NCBI GenBank assembly: GCA_009838635.1
Contig: VXRE01000057.1
Location: 1-34,750, forward strand
Direction of reading: 5' to 3'
Origin: Acidimicrobiia bacterium
GTDB lineage: Bacteria; Actinomycetota; Acidimicrobiia; Spongiisociales; Spongiisociaceae
DNA: 34,750 nt
Under the pieces are notes generated by a model, which had not been told where the DNA came from, did no database searches, and was given only the letters and a program-made list of their open reading frames with translations. Within the stretch, counting starts at the first letter, position 1. Every line of letters begins with the position of its first letter. The position numbers were made by a program, and so were the translations under genes. Below are positions 8,353-17,436 of the stretch, one piece after another.

Positions 8353-9435
8353 ATGAGGAGGCTAGGAGCACTCACCGCGACGCTGGCGGTTCTGGTGTTG
8401 ATCACCGGTGCCTGCGCCGCCGAGGACGATGAGCTGACCCCGATCAACCTGCAGCTGCAGTGGGTGGCCCAGGCGCAGTTCGCCGGCTACTACGCGGCTG
8501 TGGATCAGGGGTTCTACGCCGACGAGGGACTGGACGTGACCATCCTCGAAGGCGCGGTCGAGATCGTCCCCCAGCAGGTCGTAGCGACCGGAGGCGCCGA
8601 GTTCGGTCTGGCGTGGGTTCCCAAGGCCCTGGTGTCCAACGAGGAGGAGGCCGGGCTGGTGAACGTCGGCCAGGTGTTCCAGCGTTCGGGGACGCTGATG
8701 GTGTCGTGGGCCGACTCCGGCATCACCTCTCCGAGCGACTGGGAGGGCAAGATCGTCGGGAACTGGGGTTTCGGCAACGAGTACGAGCTGACCGCCGCCA
8801 TCGAGAAGTTCGGGGTGAACGTGGGTGAACTGGTCGCTCAGAGCTTCGACATGGAGGCCCTGCTCAACCGGGAGATCGACGCCGCCGAGGCGATGATCTA
8901 CAACGAGTACGCCCAGGTGCTGGAAGCGACCAACCCGGACACGGGCGAGCTCTACCAGCCGTCCGACCTCACCGTGATCGACTTCAACGACCCGTCGATC
9001 GCCACGGCGATGCTCCAGGACGCCATCTGGGTCACCGAGGCATACGCCGAGGACAATCCCGACATCGTCGAGGCGTTCCTGCGGGCCAGCTTCCGGGGAT
9101 GGATCCACTGCCGTGACAACCCAGACAGCTGCGTCGACATCGTGCTGGCCGCCGGACCAACCCTGGGACGCAGCCATCAGACCTGGCAGATGAACGAGAT
9201 CAACGGTCTTATCTGGCCGTCACCGCATGGCATCGGCGTCATGGATGCGGCTCTGTGGCAGCAGACCGTCGACGTGGCTACCAGCCAGGGCGTGATCCAG
9301 GGCGTTCCGCCGGCCGGTTCCTACCGGACCGACTTCGCCCAGAACGCGGTGGACGCGCTCGAGGACGACGGACTCGACACGGTCGGCAACAGCTGGCGGC
9401 GGGTCACCGTGGAGCTGAACCCGGGCGGCGAGTAG
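8353..9435 (+). CDS. ABC transporter substrate-binding lipoprotein, NMT1/THI5-like (predicted pyrimidine-type ligand)
   Basis: Lipobox LITGACA; INLQLQWVAQAQFAGYYAAVDQGFYADEGLDVTILEGAVEIVPQQVVATGGAEFGLAW typical of the NMT1/THI5-like family. Confidence 0.9.
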   Translation: MRRLGALTATLAVLVLITGACAAEDDELTPINLQLQWVAQAQFAGYYAAVDQGFYADEGLDVTILEGAVEIVPQQVVATGGAEFGLAWVPKALVSNEEEAGLVNVGQVFQRSGTLMVSWADSGITSPSDWEGKIVGNWGFGNEYELTAAIEKFGVNVGELVAQSFDMEALLNREIDAAEAMIYNEYAQVLEATNPDTGELYQPSDLTVIDFNDPSIATAMLQDAIWVTEAYAEDNPDIVEAFLRASFRGWIHCRDNPDSCVDIVLAAGPTLGRSHQTWQMNEINGLIWPSPHGIGVMDAALWQQTVDVATSQGVIQGVPPAGSYRTDFAQNAVDALEDDGLDTVGNSWRRVTVELNPGGE

Positions 9436-9487
9436 AGGATCGGACGCCCCAGCGGGGCAACTCCAAGTAGTAGTCCTGCGGATCGGT

Positions 9488-9536
<49 letters not shown>

Positions 9537-9573
9537 TCCGCGCCACAATGAGGAACAGCGGATAGGAGAGAAA

Positions 9574-10416
9574 ATGGCCAACATCGTTCGGGCAGCGCTC
9601 CTGCAGGCTGCATGGACCGGTGACCGGGAGTCCATGGTCGAGAAAGGCGCCCACTACGCGTACCAGGCCGCCGACCAGGGCGCCCAGGTGATGTGCTTCC
9701 AGGAACTGTTCAACGGGCCCTACTTCTGCCAGGTCCAGGACGACGACCACAAGGACTCCGCCGAGCCCGTGCCCGACGGCCCGAGCACGCAGCGGATGAT
9801 CGAGGTGGCCAAGGAAACGGGAATGGTGCTGGTCGTCCCCCTCTACGAGAAGGAGGACGACGGCTTCCTCTACAACACCGCGGCGGTGATCGACGCGGAC
9901 GGTACGTACCTGGGCAAGTACCGCAAGACCCACATCCCGCACGTCAACGGGTTCTGGGAGAAGTTCTACTTCCGGCCCGGCAATCTGGGTTACCCGGTGT
10001 TCGACACCGCGGTGGGCCGGATCGGCGTGTACATCTGTTACGACCGCCACTTCCCGGAGGGCTGGAGGGCTCTGGGTCTGGCCGGCGCCAAGATCGTGTT
10101 CAACCCGTCCGCTACCAGCCGCGGCCTGTCCATGTACCTGTGGAACCTCGAGCAGCCCGCATCAGCGGTGGCCAACGAGTACTTCGTGGGTGCCATCAAC
10201 AGGGTCGGCAAGGAGCCCTACGGTGACAACGACTTCTACGGCTCCTCGTACTTCGTCGATCCGCGAGGGCAGTTGGTGGGCGAGGCCGGCTCGGACACCG
10301 AGGAGGAGCTCGTGATCAGAGACCTCGAGATGGACCTGATCGACGATGTGCGCAAGATCTGGGCCTTCTACCGAGACCGCCGCCCCGACGCCTACGACCC
10401 CCTCGTCGCCCCCTGA
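9574..10416 (+). CDS. Nitrilase-superfamily amidohydrolase, beta-ureidopropionase/N-carbamoyl amidohydrolase-like
   Basis: Catalytic E (CFQELF), K (KYRKTHIPH) and C (GVYICYDRHFPEGWRALGLAGA); position in a pyrimidine catabolic cluster. Confidence 0.9.
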   Translation: MANIVRAALLQAAWTGDRESMVEKGAHYAYQAADQGAQVMCFQELFNGPYFCQVQDDDHKDSAEPVPDGPSTQRMIEVAKETGMVLVVPLYEKEDDGFLYNTAAVIDADGTYLGKYRKTHIPHVNGFWEKFYFRPGNLGYPVFDTAVGRIGVYICYDRHFPEGWRALGLAGAKIVFNPSATSRGLSMYLWNLEQPASAVANEYFVGAINRVGKEPYGDNDFYGSSYFVDPRGQLVGEAGSDTEEELVIRDLEMDLIDDVRKIWAFYRDRRPDAYDPLVAP

Positions 10417-10503
10417 GGGTCAAGTCTCAGCCAGAGTTTTTCACAAATATATGGTTGTTTCAGCTGATTACAGTCTGTTTATGTCACACCCATGGTATAG
10501 TAT

Positions 10504-10519
10504 GCGAACATATGTACGG
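10504..10519. promoter_or_regulatory. LexA/SOS-box-like palindrome overlapping the 13E12/HNH start codon
   Basis: GCGAACATATGTACGG matches 13/16 of TCGAACATATGTTCGA (actinobacterial TCGAAC-N4-GTTCGA); contains the ATG at 10512. Confidence 0.55.
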
Positions 10520-11879
10520 ATATCTACTTGACTACCCGGAACAGGAAACGGTCCAAACCCGTGTCCGAAACTACCTTGACGGTGAACGGTCGGAGTTCGA
10601 CGCGCTGGTCATGACGGCGTACCAGAAGGAGCGGCAGCGGGTCTACGACCGGGCCGCCCACATGGCTCAGAGTGTGGGTTACGTGGATGGGGACGTCGAG
10701 GACGCCCAGGCCGAAGCCGCGCTGGTCCGGGCCGAAGCGCAGGCCAGCCGGGCGCGTGGTGACCAGCTCGGATGGCTCAGGCACATGCTGCGGCGGGGTG
10801 CCGTCGCCCGGTTCGGGTACCGCAACCCCGTAGAGATGGTCGCATCCAGGCTCGACATCGACCGTCCGGCAGCCCGCGACCTCGTGTACCTCGCCGAGCG
10901 CCTGGGGGACCAGCAGACTGAGAGTATCCGTCAGGGGGCCGTCTCCTATGTGAGGGTTCTGGCGGAGACCCGCCTGGCCGAGGCGGGCGCATCGGCAGAG
11001 GTGATCGAACGCAGCCGGGACATGGACCTCGAAGCGGTCAAGCGGCTTCTCCAGGGCTATCGCAGGGTGAGCCGTACTGACGAGCGACAACTGTTCGAGG
11101 GCCAGCACGTGAGCTTCCAGCCGTCACTCGATGGCGGCCACGTACAACTGAAAGGGAGGCTCGGGCCACTGGAAGCCGAAGTATGCCGCCAGGGTCTCGA
11201 CTGCCGTGGAGAAAGGCTGGTGCCCGCGGGTGAGGCCCGTCCCGGGGCCGGACAGAGGAGAGCATTGGCGCTCACCACCCTGTGCCAGGACGAGTTGGAC
11301 CGGAAACCCGAACCGGCCCGCACGACCGCGGAGAAGATCCGGGCAGCCCGTGGCCGGCGCGAACCCGCCCTCATGATGGTCGCCGACCAGGGATTGGCCG
11401 ATGCGTCGGGAAACGAACAGGGGGTGGCCATCCTGGGCGGAGCCAGGGTAGGACCCGACACCGTGGACCTCATCCAGTGCGCGGGCCGTACTGAAGTCGT
11501 CACCGTCGCAGGCCAGAGCATCGTCCACCACGGGTCGACCGGTTCGATACGACCGTCCCTGCGCAGGGCTGTCCTAGCCCGCGACGACGGCTGCACCATC
11601 GACGGTTGCAGCTCGACCTACCGCCTCGAGGTTCATCACATCATTCCGACATCCAAGGGCGGTGACCACACCCCCGAGAACCTGACCACCTTGTGTTGGT
11701 GGCACCATCATGTGGCCGTACACCGCCGAGGCATGCGCATCGACCCCCAATCACCTCCCCGGCGGCGGCGCCTGCTACCGCCAAACCGGATCTGCGGCTA
11801 CCGACTACCGGAGCCCGACCCACACACCTTGGCGGTGTTACGCGCCCTTCGAGCACCCACCAACCGAGCCCCTCCCTAA
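10512..11879 (+). CDS. DUF222/13E12-repeat-family HNH endonuclease-domain protein
   Basis: C-terminal HNH: RDDGCTIDGCSSTYRLEVHHIIPTSKGGDHTPENLTTLCWWHHHVAVH; N-terminal DUF222-like helical region. Confidence 0.9.
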   Translation: MYGYLLDYPEQETVQTRVRNYLDGERSEFDALVMTAYQKERQRVYDRAAHMAQSVGYVDGDVEDAQAEAALVRAEAQASRARGDQLGWLRHMLRRGAVARFGYRNPVEMVASRLDIDRPAARDLVYLAERLGDQQTESIRQGAVSYVRVLAETRLAEAGASAEVIERSRDMDLEAVKRLLQGYRRVSRTDERQLFEGQHVSFQPSLDGGHVQLKGRLGPLEAEVCRQGLDCRGERLVPAGEARPGAGQRRALALTTLCQDELDRKPEPARTTAEKIRAARGRREPALMMVADQGLADASGNEQGVAILGGARVGPDTVDLIQCAGRTEVVTVAGQSIVHHGSTGSIRPSLRRAVLARDDGCTIDGCSSTYRLEVHHIIPTSKGGDHTPENLTTLCWWHHHVAVHRRGMRIDPQSPPRRRRLLPPNRICGYRLPEPDPHTLAVLRALRAPTNRAPP

Positions 11880-11945
11880 CCTGCCTGACCACCAAGCCGG
11901 GCACGATGGTCCCGCACTTACCTCGGAGTTGTCGGATCCACCCGC

Positions 11946-12917
11946 CTAGATGAGGCGCTCCACGTATGGCATGAGCGTGTCGTGGAATCTGTGGGCGGCG
12001 TCTACCAGAGCTTCGTAACCGGCCTGTCGCTCAACCGCGGGCGTGCGGTATCCACATGCTCTCTCGGGTTCCCAATAAATGCGGTTCACCCGGTGAGCCG
12101 GATTCTTGATCCACTCCAACTCACTACCGAGAGTCTCGTGGATCGCCTCACGGTCCTCGAGTAGTGAGTTGAACAATTCGTCGTTCTTGTCGCCGTCATT
12201 CGAGTCTACGCGGAGTTCGACCCGACATAAGGTCATGGTGACCACGAATTGGAACGTGAACGGTCCTCTGCTCACAATCGTCGCCCAATTGTCACGAGAC
12301 ACTCGAGGTGTGGGCAAGCTTCCCTCCGTGGCCATCGCGTCCCCGAGGCCCGACCAGAAACCCTTGCGTTGCTCGTAGCGGGTTCGGTCCGCGTCCGACG
12401 TAGACTTGGCTCCGGTCGCCGTCTCCGACTTCCACTCGTTCGGACCTGCAACCAGGCGGAAGCGGAACCCGGGGACCGAGTCGCCTATCCGACCTGCCTC
12501 GATCGCGACCAAGAACAGGCGGATCCCATCGGACCCATAGGCTTCCGAGTAGCGGTTCCACTCGTCCGCCACCGCGACGAACTCATCCCGGTGAGACTCG
12601 GCAACAACTATCACGGCCCGGCACTCGAGGCCCACTGCGTAGGCGAGGGCGCGGGTTAGGTGATCGTGGTCGGCCTCGCCGTACTGGTTCTCGACCGCCC
12701 AGTTCCGGCCGTCGGCGTCCTTCGCGAGGATGTCCAGTCGGCGCCCTCCCGGCACGTCTACCTCGGTGCTGTCCAACTCCAGTTCGCCGATCTCGAGGTG
12801 CTCGGAGAGAGCCTCCAGGTTGTCAGCAAGCCAGGGCGTGAAGTCCTTTGCTTCGCCCGGCCACACCTCGCGGATGTCGATCAGCTTGAACTCCTGGGGC
12901 AAATTCGGTCCCGTCAT
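11946..12917 (-). CDS. DUF4268 domain-containing protein (PD-(D/E)XK-like N-terminus)
   Basis: DILAKDADGRNWAVENQYGEADHDHLTRALAYAVGLECRAVIVVAESHRDEF plus a DUF4268-like C-terminus; start at MTGPNLPQ. Confidence 0.75.
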   Translation of the reverse strand: MTGPNLPQEFKLIDIREVWPGEAKDFTPWLADNLEALSEHLEIGELELDSTEVDVPGGRRLDILAKDADGRNWAVENQYGEADHDHLTRALAYAVGLECRAVIVVAESHRDEFVAVADEWNRYSEAYGSDGIRLFLVAIEAGRIGDSVPGFRFRLVAGPNEWKSETATGAKSTSDADRTRYEQRKGFWSGLGDAMATEGSLPTPRVSRDNWATIVSRGPFTFQFVVTMTLCRVELRVDSNDGDKNDELFNSLLEDREAIHETLGSELEWIKNPAHRVNRIYWEPERACGYRTPAVERQAGYEALVDAAHRFHDTLMPYVERLI

Positions 12918-13049
12918 GCTGGTCAATCTACCTCGCACCACATCCGGTGGACGAACGCTCACACTCCAAGCAGCCTCCACCAACTACATCCTCAATGGTC
13001 GGCTAGCAGGCACAACTCGGCTTCGTGACGGAGCCAGCGGGTTATCCTG

Positions 13050-14372
13050 ATGCCGTCGACGACACGGGGGTCAACTGTGGGCATTCATGCCGACCTGCTA
13101 GAGCGCCACCGGGCGGTGATACCCCCCTGGGTCGGCCTGTACTACGACGAGCCGATCTCGCTGGTGGACGGGGAGGGTCGGCACGTGGTCGACGCCGAAG
13201 GGAACCGCTACCTGGACTTCTTCGGGGGGATCCTGGTGACGATCGCGGGCCACCGGGTCCCTCGCGTGGTCGAGGCGATCAAAGCACAGGCGGACCGGAT
13301 GCTTCACTCATCCACCCTGTACCTGATGGAGTCCCACATCGCCCTGGCCGAGCAGATCGCGGAGCTGTCGGGCATTCCGGACGCCAAGGTGTTCTTCGCC
13401 AACTCGGGTACCGAGGCCAACGACACCGCCCTGATGCTGGCCACCCAGTACCGCCGCTCCAACCAGGTCCTTGCCGTGCGGGGCAGCTACCACGGCAAGT
13501 CCCACAGCGCCATCGCCGTCACCGGCAACGCCGCCTGGTCGGGCACCACCTTCAGCCCTTTCCAGGTGACGTACGTGCACGGCGGCTACAAGCTCCGCTC
13601 CCCGTTCGGTCACCTGCCGGACGACCAGTTCATCGCCCGGTGCGTCGACGATCTCCGCGACCTGCTCGACATCGCCACGGCCGGCAACGTGGCCGCCATG
13701 ATCGCCGAGCCCATCCAGGGTGTCGGGGGCTTCATAACCCCGCCCGACGGGCTGTTCGGGGCTATGAAAGAGGTGCTCGACGAGCATGGGATCCTGTTCA
13801 TCTCCGACGAGGTCCAGACCGGCTGGGGTCGCACCGGCGAGAACTTCTGGGGGTACGAGGCACACGGCATCGTCCCGGACCTGCTCACCTTCGCCAAGGG
13901 GTTGGGCAACGGCATGGCAATCGGAGGCGTGGTCGGGCGGAAGGAGATCATCGATTGCTACCCGGCCAACGCGATCTCGACCTTCGGGGGCAACCCGATG
14001 GCGACCACGGCCGGCCTTGCCACGCTCGAGGTCCTGGTGGAGGAGGACCTCCAGTCGAACTCCTACAAGGTGGGCGCCCAACTCAGGAACGGGCTCGATC
14101 ACCTCGCCATGGAGACCGAGCAGATAACCGAGGTCCGGGGCAAGGGCCTGATGCTGGGCGTGGAACTGTCCGATCCCGGCACCGGCAAGCCCGACGCCGC
14201 GCTGACCGGAGCCATCATGGAGGAGGCCAAGGCCGAGGGGCTCCTGATCGGCAAGGGCGGGCTGTACGGGAACGTGCTGCGCATAGCCCCGCCGTTGTCC
14301 ATCACCGAGGGGGAGTGCGACGAGGGCCTGGCGATGCTCGATGCCGCCGTCCGCCGGGCAACCGGCGCCTGA
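13050..14372 (+). CDS. Class III PLP-dependent aminotransferase (predicted beta-alanine/3-aminoisobutyrate-type)
   Basis: FFANSGTEANDTALMLA, ISDEVQTGWGRTG, LTFAKGLGNGMAIGGVVG; directly upstream of dihydropyrimidinase. A GTG at 13077 is an alternative start. Confidence 0.9.
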   Translation: MPSTTRGSTVGIHADLLERHRAVIPPWVGLYYDEPISLVDGEGRHVVDAEGNRYLDFFGGILVTIAGHRVPRVVEAIKAQADRMLHSSTLYLMESHIALAEQIAELSGIPDAKVFFANSGTEANDTALMLATQYRRSNQVLAVRGSYHGKSHSAIAVTGNAAWSGTTFSPFQVTYVHGGYKLRSPFGHLPDDQFIARCVDDLRDLLDIATAGNVAAMIAEPIQGVGGFITPPDGLFGAMKEVLDEHGILFISDEVQTGWGRTGENFWGYEAHGIVPDLLTFAKGLGNGMAIGGVVGRKEIIDCYPANAISTFGGNPMATTAGLATLEVLVEEDLQSNSYKVGAQLRNGLDHLAMETEQITEVRGKGLMLGVELSDPGTGKPDAALTGAIMEEAKAEGLLIGKGGLYGNVLRIAPPLSITEGECDEGLAMLDAAVRRATGA

Positions 14373-14402
14373 CAGCCGAGACAATCCAATCGGAGGGAAG
14401 CC

Positions 14403-15824
14403 ATGGGAACTGCACTCATCAAGAACGGCACCGTCGTCACCGCCACCGAGACCATGCAGGCCGACGTGTTCATCCAGGGCACGCAGGTGGTCGCCATCGT
14501 CGCGTCCGGCGGGATCGACCTGGGCCTGGTGGCGGACCGCACCATTGACGCCTCAGGAAAGCTGGTCATACCGGGCGGCATCGACGTGCACACCCACATG
14601 GAACTGCCGTTCGGGGGGACTTTCGCCGCCGACACCTTCGAGACGGGAAGCCGGGCCGCCGCCTGGGGAGGCACTACCACCATCGTCGACTTTGCCGTCC
14701 AGACCAAGGGCGAGTACGCCATGGACGGCTTCGAGCGCTGGATGGCCAAGGCCGAGGGCGAGTGCGCCATCGACTACGGCTTCCACATGATCACCGGGGA
14801 CATCAACGAGCAGACCCTCAAGGAGATGGACATGCTGGTGGACGAGGGCGTGACCTCGTTCAAGATGTTCATGGCCTACCCGGGCGTCTTCTACTCCGAC
14901 GACGGCGAGATCGTCATGGCCATGCAGAAGGCCGCCGAGAACGGATCGATGATCGCAATGCACGCCGAGAACGGCATCGCCATCGACGTGTTCGTGAACC
15001 AGGCGCTGCAGCGCGGCGAGACCGATCCGATCCATCACGGAATCGTGCGCAAGTCGGTGCTGGAAGGCGAGGCGACCCACCGTGCCATCCGGCTGGCCGA
15101 GGTCACGGACGCTCCGGTCTACTTCGTCCACCTATCGGCTCTCGAAGCCCTCGAGCAGGTCACCCTGGCCCGGGACGAGGGGCGGAACGTGTTCGCGGAG
15201 ACCTGCCCGCAGTACCTGCTGCTGGATCTGGACAACCTCGGAGGGGGCTTCGAGGGCGCCAAGTACGTGTGCTCACCGCCGCTACGCGACCGGGCGGCGG
15301 GACACCAGGAGCGGCTGTGGCGGGGCCTCCAGACCGACGACCTCCAGGTGGTGTCGACCGACCACTGCCCCTTCTGCATGGGCGACCACCACACGTTCGG
15401 AACCCAGAAGCAGCTCGGGCGGGACAACTTCGCGGCGATCCCCAACGGGATGCCCGGCGTCGAGAACCGGATGGAGCTGATCTTCGACGCTGGCGTCGCG
15501 GGCGGGCGCATCAACGCCAACCGGTTCGTGGAGATCACCGCCACCACGCCGGCCAAGATGTTCGGCCTGTTCCCGAAGAAGGGCACCATCGCGCCCGGGA
15601 GCGATGCCGACATCGTGATCCTCGACCCGGACCGCACCCACACGATCTCGGTGGATACCCACCACATGGACGTCGACTACTCGGCCTACGAAGGCCGGGA
15701 GATCACCGGCAAGGTCGAGACGGTCATGTCGAAGGGCAAGGTCATCATCGAGGACGGCCGGTATCACGGGCGCAAGGGCGACGGGGAGTACCTGCGGCGC
15801 GGCACGACCATGATGCTGCGCTAG
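14403..15824 (+). CDS. hydA: Dihydropyrimidinase (hydantoinase family)
   Basis: GGIDVHTHMELPFGGTFAADTFETGSRAAAWGGTTTIVDFA; FKMFMAYPG (carboxylated Lys region); VSTDHCPF; MPGVENRMELI. Confidence 0.95.
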   Translation: MGTALIKNGTVVTATETMQADVFIQGTQVVAIVASGGIDLGLVADRTIDASGKLVIPGGIDVHTHMELPFGGTFAADTFETGSRAAAWGGTTTIVDFAVQTKGEYAMDGFERWMAKAEGECAIDYGFHMITGDINEQTLKEMDMLVDEGVTSFKMFMAYPGVFYSDDGEIVMAMQKAAENGSMIAMHAENGIAIDVFVNQALQRGETDPIHHGIVRKSVLEGEATHRAIRLAEVTDAPVYFVHLSALEALEQVTLARDEGRNVFAETCPQYLLLDLDNLGGGFEGAKYVCSPPLRDRAAGHQERLWRGLQTDDLQVVSTDHCPFCMGDHHTFGTQKQLGRDNFAAIPNGMPGVENRMELIFDAGVAGGRINANRFVEITATTPAKMFGLFPKKGTIAPGSDADIVILDPDRTHTISVDTHHMDVDYSAYEGREITGKVETVMSKGKVIIEDGRYHGRKGDGEYLRRGTTMMLR

Positions 15825-15908
15825 AGGGTCTCCGGGGCCCGAAGGGCAGCACCGAGGCGAGCGCTACGGCAGAGTAAGTCAAGGACCTACGGCACGAGGA
15901 CGAGGGCG

Positions 15909-17402
15909 ATGAAGACCATAACGCATTGGATAGGCGGAAAACCCTGGCAGGGCGAACCGGAGCGGACCGGTCCGGTGTTCAACCCGGCCACCGGACGCCA
16001 GGCCGCCGAGGTGGCTTTCGCCGGGGCCGCCGAGGTGGACCGGGCGGTCGGCACGGCGCGCAAGGCCTTCGAGGACTGGCGGTCGGTGTCGCTGACACGC
16101 CGCCAGAACATCATGTTCGCCTACCGGGAACTGATCACCCGGCACCGGCTCGACCTGGCCCGCATCCTCACTGCCGAGCACGGCAAGACCCTCGACGACG
16201 CCTTGGGCGAGGTCCAGCGGGGCCTCGAGGTGGTGGAGTTCGCCTGCAACATCGCCCATCTGATCAAGGGAGAGTTCTCGGAGCAGGTCAGCAGCGCCGT
16301 CGACACCTACACGGTGCGCCAACCGCTGGGGGTGGCGGCCGGGATCACCCCGTTCAACTTCCCCGCCATGGTGCCCATGTGGATGTTTCCCATCGCCATC
16401 GCCTGCGGCAACACCTTCGTGCTCAAGCCGTCCGAGAAAGACCCGTCCGCCTCGCTGCTCAACGCGGAACTGCTGGCCGAGGCGGGCCTTCCCGACGGCG
16501 TCTTCAACGTGGTCCACGGTGACAAGGTGGCGGTGGACGCCATCCTGGCCCACCCGGACATCGCCGCCGTCTCCTTCGTGGGCTCGACGCCGATCGCCCG
16601 GTACATCTACGAGCAGGGAACCAGGAACGGAAAGCGGGTCCAAGCGCTGGGCGGGGCCAAGAACCACATGATCGTCCTTCCGGACGCCGACATGGACCTG
16701 GCCGCCGATGCGGCGGTATCGGCCGGGTACGGCTCGGCCGGCGAGCGGTGCATGGCCATTTCGGTGGTGGTGACGGTGGGCGAGGCCGCCGAGCGGTTGC
16801 TGCCCAAGGTCCGGGAGCGGATCGCCGACCTGGTGGTGGGTCCGGGGGACTCCGAAGGGGCCCAGATGGGCCCGCTGGTAACCGCTGAGCATCGCGACCG
16901 GGTCGCCGGCTACGTCGACGCCGGCGAGGCCGAGGGCGCCCGCCTCCTCGAAGACGGCCGGGGCTTCACCAGCGAGGGGCACGAGGATGGCTTCTTCTTC
17001 GGCCCGACCCTGTTCGACGGGGTGACGCAGGACATGTCGATCTACCGGGACGAGATTTTCGGACCCGTTCTCTCGGTGGTGCGCACCGACTCCTACCAGG
17101 AGGCGATAGACCTCATCAACGTGAACCCGTATGGCAACGGAACGGCGGTGTTCACCAACGACGGCGGCGCGGCGCGCAAGTTCCAGGCCGAGATCGAGGT
17201 GGGGATGATCGGGATCAACGTTCCCATTCCGGTACCGCTGTCCTTCTACTCCTTCGGAGGATGGAAGGACTCCATCTTCGGGGGACATTCCATCTACGGC
17301 CCCGAAGGCGTACATTTCTACACCCGGCCCAAGGTCGTGATCGCCCGATGGCCGGACCCCATCCACCGCGGGGTGGACCTCGGATTCCCGCAGCATCGTT
17401 AG
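15909..17402 (+). CDS. mmsA: CoA-acylating (methyl)malonate-semialdehyde dehydrogenase
   Basis: GITPFNFPAMVPMWMFPIAIACGNTFVLKPSEKDPSAS, QALGGAKNHMIVLPDADMD, GYGSAGERCMAISVVV. Confidence 0.95.
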   Translation: MKTITHWIGGKPWQGEPERTGPVFNPATGRQAAEVAFAGAAEVDRAVGTARKAFEDWRSVSLTRRQNIMFAYRELITRHRLDLARILTAEHGKTLDDALGEVQRGLEVVEFACNIAHLIKGEFSEQVSSAVDTYTVRQPLGVAAGITPFNFPAMVPMWMFPIAIACGNTFVLKPSEKDPSASLLNAELLAEAGLPDGVFNVVHGDKVAVDAILAHPDIAAVSFVGSTPIARYIYEQGTRNGKRVQALGGAKNHMIVLPDADMDLAADAAVSAGYGSAGERCMAISVVVTVGEAAERLLPKVRERIADLVVGPGDSEGAQMGPLVTAEHRDRVAGYVDAGEAEGARLLEDGRGFTSEGHEDGFFFGPTLFDGVTQDMSIYRDEIFGPVLSVVRTDSYQEAIDLINVNPYGNGTAVFTNDGGAARKFQAEIEVGMIGINVPIPVPLSFYSFGGWKDSIFGGHSIYGPEGVHFYTRPKVVIARWPDPIHRGVDLGFPQHR

Positions 17403-17436
17403 AAGGCAAGAGGAACCCATAGAGGGGATAGGCACC

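Noticed and set aside
13308-14384. 358-aa minus-strand ORF opposite the aminotransferase
   Set aside because: Antisense shadow ORF without recognisable domains.
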